Below the pieces are notes generated by a model. That model did no database searches. It was not told the origin of the DNA and saw nothing but the letters and a program-made list of their open reading frames with translations. A DNA stretch of 7,337 nt. It comes from Planctomycetaceae bacterium. Its GTDB lineage: Bacteria > Planctomycetota > Planctomycetia > Pirellulales > Thermoguttaceae. Where the stretch lies: contig JAITKS010000197.1 of assembly GCA_031278315.1 (NCBI GenBank), forward strand, positions 1 to 7,337. The letters are read 5' to 3'. Position numbers and translations under genes: made by a program. This document shows, one piece after another, positions 5,701 to 7,337 of this stretch (position 1 is the first letter of the stretch; every line of letters begins with the position of its first letter).

Positions 5701-7196
5701 AGCAACTTCCGCCAACAAGTTTTTTTGAAAAAATAAATGACGAAACAACAGATGAAAACGAAAATGATGAAAACAATTCTCCACAGGAAAATATCAAACA
5801 TTTTGAAAGCATTCTTGACGTTCTTGATGCAAAACTGCCTAGCAAACAATTACGTTGGCATTATCGGAGCAGACGTGAATCGCTCATTGCGTTTTCTAAC
5901 CGCAATTTTTATGAGAATGATTTGGTAACGTTTCCTAGCGCGGAAAACGAAGAAACGAATCCTGCCGTGAAATTTGAATTTGTAGAAAATGGGCGTTGGA
6001 AAACCGGCAGCAGCGGCGGATTTAATCAAAAAGAAGCGGAACATGCCGCAAAATTGATAATGCAGTTCCTAAAATGTAATCCGCAAAAGTCGCTTGGTGT
6101 GATTACATTAAATCAACGGCATAAGGAAGCGGTAAATGACGAATTAGAAAAACTACGGAAACAAAATCCAGACTTGGAACACGTTTTTGCGGACAATGAA
6201 AACAGTGAAAAAAACAACGAACCATTCTTTGTGAAAAATCTTGAAAACGTGCAAGGTGATGAGCGGGATTATATTTTCCTTTGTATCGGATATGGTAAAA
6301 CCGAAGAAGGAAAAATGTCGATGAATTTCGGACCATTGAATAAACAAGGCGGCGAGCGGCGTTTGAATGTTGCTGTTACACGGGCTAAAGACGGTTTGAC
6401 AGTAATCTCGTCGATAAAATACACAGATATCGACACAACGAGAACATCGAGTTTAGGTCCCGCTTTGTTGCGGAATTATCTTGAATTTGCGGAGTATGGT
6501 GTGTCCCGTCTTGGTGCTAAAATTAATGTCAATACCGATGCTGAATGTGAATCGCCGTTTGAAGAACAAGTTAAGGAAGCATTAATAAAAGAAGGATATA
6601 CAGTTCGTTCTCAAGTTGGATGTTCGGGATATAGAATTGATTTAGCGTTGGCGGACCCGCAAGATACCGGACGATATGTTCTCGGAGTTGAATGTGACGG
6701 CGCAATGTATCATTCCTCGAAAACGGCAAGAGATCGAGACCGATTGCGTCAAAAAGTTCTCGAAGGTCTTGGTTGGGTGATTTACAGGATATGGTCAACT
6801 GATTGGATTCAAAAACCAGCGATACAAATTGAAAAAATTAAACAAGCGTTTGAACAATCAAAAAAACGTTTAGAATTTGTTTCGACGAAACGGACAGAAG
6901 CGAAGCAAACAGAACAGCCGATTTATGTTGAAAAAATCGACCCATTTGCTCCGAAATATGACTTCCAAAACATTGAAAGAGTTTCACCGCAGATATTGCA
7001 AAAGACACTGATTGATGTTGTGATGCAAGGCAAATTTACTGAAGAGGAATTGTTACAACTTACGTCAAAGATTCTTGGTTTTGCTCGTCTTGGTTCAAAA
7101 ATTCGCAAAACGTTATTACAACAGATAAAAAATCTGCGGTCAAAACAACAAATTCAAATCGACGAAGATGGAAAGTTTTTCATAGATAAAACATAG
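2715..7196 (+). CDS. DUF4011 / SF1 helicase / Vsr-like nuclease / DUF3320 protein, probable single-gene defence (Hhe-like)
   Basis: From the ATG at 2715 the protein has 1493 residues. Residues 1 to about 290 are DUF4011-like (N-W-K-K-E-L-L-D-Y-S-K-S-N-R-L near the start; K-W-F-E-S at 133-137). UPF1-like SF1 helicase motifs follow: Walker A G-P-P-G-T-G-K-S (K322), D-E-A-S (D969, E970), G-D-P-K-Q-L-P-P (993-1000), W-H-Y-R-S-R (1048-1053), Q-G-D-E-R-D (1180-1185) and N-V-A-V-T-R-A-K (1218-1225). About 640 residues, Lys/Glu/Leu-rich and probably coiled coil, lie between Walker A and B. Residues 1279 to about 1380 match the Vsr-related MTES_1575 nuclease: R-I-D-L-A (D1309), E-C-D-G-x-x-Y-H (E1326, D1328, H1333), then D-R-L-R-Q and R-I-W-S-T-D-W. 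The last ~90 residues look DUF3320-like. All motifs appear intact. The set matches DUF4011-helicase-Vsr antiphage candidates (Hhe), which would unwind and cut foreign nucleic acid; the trigger is unknown. An in-frame GTG at 2643 would add 24 residues with no family resemblance; the ATG puts the conserved segment near the N-terminus. Neither start has a Shine-Dalgarno sequence. It reads divergently from the other genes and has no partner in view. Confidence 0.88.
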   Translation: MTLDIFSQIDNWKKELLDYSKSNRLINCRIGGRNTLELRYPLFENIFSLIVKEEKQLSFPWRTDLVNIDDEEQIKKITFDDLRKSPELDTEDILTDLSDKELNSKLKRKSNDAKESRDEHGINILYLGFGLLKWFESVNSDVEILSPLYIVPIQLSQESVEQPWKISPLDDDATVNLSLWELLKNNFALNLSQKTNIESFEAFNDFLDSVQQTIQPIADSSRWEVQRRIVLECFNFQNLAMYKDLEENKEKIAEHRICRLIAGDDSAYRTTTINIKEDELDEKVKPIETFSILNSDSSQQIAIQTVLGGSDLVLIGPPGTGKSQTIANIIAEMLGKGKTVLFVSEKAAAMEVVKKRLDDVKLGDFVLNCHTLLKKNSNAQKGVVGELKRCLDLKGELYPDQQNKLNELYELYELRQRLNHYVKVLHTPLSALNYTPYHVHGIYEKYRGHKTFNSSFPNPFEINSIALKELMDCFASLEKNPVLKSPLQHPWKECLLTSVPFGMDDLRQNLLDIADHLQKVITAVKILQENELLPISITLTVLLEHLKKLQDVFHKKFTAQLHSDKWLIGKEWFDAGEQLVKEIYKKYKNYIETKNKLQQLRENLPQFREVAFTLEGKKVAEESRDLAGFIQCVIGFFTGKLSAWKKSLKKIYCEVPLKQQILEDAEKLLNYFKQKEISENAEQEFHKVKSKFDQLFPQLSNVDVEETNLQNQLNLFIKFISLFPKSSETNRNTILSFEQFNTVCYQFNTLCSHFATTWNNFFGKTNSQKEKVFSTNFLLSKEINELHEFINFRAKDTHLLKDYLDYKKSLDLLRKYKLDNFISEIETNNDMLPESLEKAFIVRYYRDWLKQAYNENSVLREFNIDDQTRLIERFQKYDERFIENSKCRLRQILLNDSSRNFSALAPASSDESILRTEFNKKRKFMSIRQLFSRIHSLIIRLKPCLMMSPLTVSTYLDKVKHEFDLIIFDEASQIRPHNAITVIYRGKQLLVAGDPKQLPPTSFFEKINDETTDENENDENNSPQENIKHFESILDVLDAKLPSKQLRWHYRSRRESLIAFSNRNFYENDLVTFPSAENEETNPAVKFEFVENGRWKTGSSGGFNQKEAEHAAKLIMQFLKCNPQKSLGVITLNQRHKEAVNDELEKLRKQNPDLEHVFADNENSEKNNEPFFVKNLENVQGDERDYIFLCIGYGKTEEGKMSMNFGPLNKQGGERRLNVAVTRAKDGLTVISSIKYTDIDTTRTSSLGPALLRNYLEFAEYGVSRLGAKINVNTDAECESPFEEQVKEALIKEGYTVRSQVGCSGYRIDLALADPQDTGRYVLGVECDGAMYHSSKTARDRDRLRQKVLEGLGWVIYRIWSTDWIQKPAIQIEKIKQAFEQSKKRLEFVSTKRTEAKQTEQPIYVEKIDPFAPKYDFQNIERVSPQILQKTLIDVVMQGKFTEEELLQLTSKILGFARLGSKIRKTLLQQIKNLRSKQQIQIDEDGKFFIDKT
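3933..3956 (+). repeat. 9 bp in-frame tandem (Glu-Leu-Tyr) inside the helicase insert
   Basis: GAATTATAT is present twice (3933-3941 and 3942-3950), followed by GAATTA, giving E-L-Y-E-L-Y-E-L at residues 407-414, just inside the insert after Walker A. The near-perfect identity suggests recent slippage. The frame is kept. Confidence 0.7.
4929..4970 (+). repeat. 21 bp in-frame tandem duplication in the helicase insert
   Basis: Two adjacent 21 bp units (4929-4949 and 4950-4970) agree at 18 of 21 bases and encode Q-F-N-T-V-C-Y and Q-F-N-T-L-C-S (residues 739-752). One unit is exactly seven residues, so the duplication would add one heptad without disturbing coiled-coil phase, if this region is a coiled coil. 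Confidence 0.8.
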
Positions 7197-7216
7197 CGGT
7201 CTAAAGAGGGAATTTT

Positions 7217-7337
7217 GTAATATATCAATTACACTTTAAAATTCGTTTTTTAGTAATATATCAGTGGAATATTTTTTTTATTAACCACAGAGGACACAGA
7301 GAACACAGAGAAATCAGATTTTGTAATTTTAGATTTT
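7217..7337 (+). repeat. Right arm of the long inverted repeat (partner 291-431)
   Basis: It begins 20 bp after the helicase-nuclease stop codon and runs to the window edge, where it may continue. In order it has GTAATATATCA (7217-7227), an AT hairpin with TTCG loop (7228-7257), a second GTAATATATCA (7253-7263) within the 17-base core AATATATCAGTGGAATA (7255-7271), eight Ts (7272-7279), ATTAACCAC (7280-7288), three 9 bp units (7289-7315), and AGATTTTGTAATTTTAGATTTT-type sequence. It is the reverse complement of the left arm, with the few differences noted there. It lies behind its gene in the same sense as the left copy does behind the LigD-like gene. Confidence 0.9.
7228..7279 (+). terminator. 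Possible weak terminator behind the helicase-nuclease gene
   Basis: The AT-rich segment 7228-7257 can pair imperfectly (ATT/AAT, ACT/AGT, then AAAA/TTTT) around a TTCG tetraloop. The 17-base core and a T8 tract (7272-7279) follow. The hairpin loop and the T8 tract are unchanged in the 367-420 copy. Termination is plausible by position only, as the stem is weak and set apart from the T-tract. Confidence 0.3.

Noticed and set aside
5628..5849. Minus-strand open frames opposite the helicase gene (this one and others at 2831-3085, 3760-4008 and 6103-6336)
   Set aside because: They lie opposite strongly conserved helicase motifs, have low-complexity or unfamiliar protein sequence and no start signals. 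They are shadows of the coding strand.
291..7337. Reading the inverted repeats as terminal repeats of a transposon
   Set aside because: No transposase, integrase or resolvase lies between them, no target-site duplication can be tested because the right arm reaches the window edge, and the arms are AT-rich composite sequence with a tandem array. The link to gene 3' ends fits a dispersed repeat better.

Overview
The window looks like chromosomal accessory DNA from a low-GC bacterium (AT-rich by eye, with long A/T tracts between genes). Two proteins suggest Planctomycetota: the stand-alone LigD-phosphoesterase-like protein with an H-W-D-x-M-L-E motif, and a GT4 glycosyltransferase of the REGLARVLPQAL type. 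This placement is inferred from protein style only. Shine-Dalgarno signals are absent or very weak at all complete genes.

Layout: (1) 1-129 is the C-terminal end of a small cupin protein on the + strand. (2) 130-427 has no gene but holds three back-to-back palindromes (one a good terminator), a short AAAATCT tandem, and a ~140 bp repeat. (3) 428-2123 is a two-gene minus-strand unit with a 10 bp gap: a GT4 glycosyltransferase followed by the LigD-phosphoesterase-like protein. (4) 2124-2642 is a 519 bp divergent intergenic region with a mosaic of short tandem and palindromic repeats and one plausible promoter. (5) 2715-7196 (or from a GTG at 2643) encodes a very large single protein with a DUF4011 region, a UPF1-like SF1 helicase interrupted by a ~640-residue insert, a Vsr/MTES_1575-type nuclease and a DUF3320-like C-terminus. 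This matches the DUF4011-helicase-Vsr class of single-gene antiphage candidates (the type called Hhe). (6) 7197-7337 is the downstream region carrying a second copy of the ~140 bp repeat in inverted orientation.

The most notable non-coding signal is the near-identical inverted repeat pair (291-431 and 7217-7337) bracketing the glycosyltransferase/LigD-like pair and the helicase-nuclease. Each copy lies directly behind the stop codon of the gene reading into it. A core motif of the repeat also sits just after the cupin stop, so all three transcription units in view end with related sequence. This reads as a dispersed 3'-end repeat family rather than transposon ends, since no transposase is present.

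There is no sequence evidence that the three complete genes act in one pathway. The helicase-nuclease probably works alone in defence or nucleic-acid processing. The other two are a surface or envelope glycan enzyme and a putative nucleic-acid end-processing protein.
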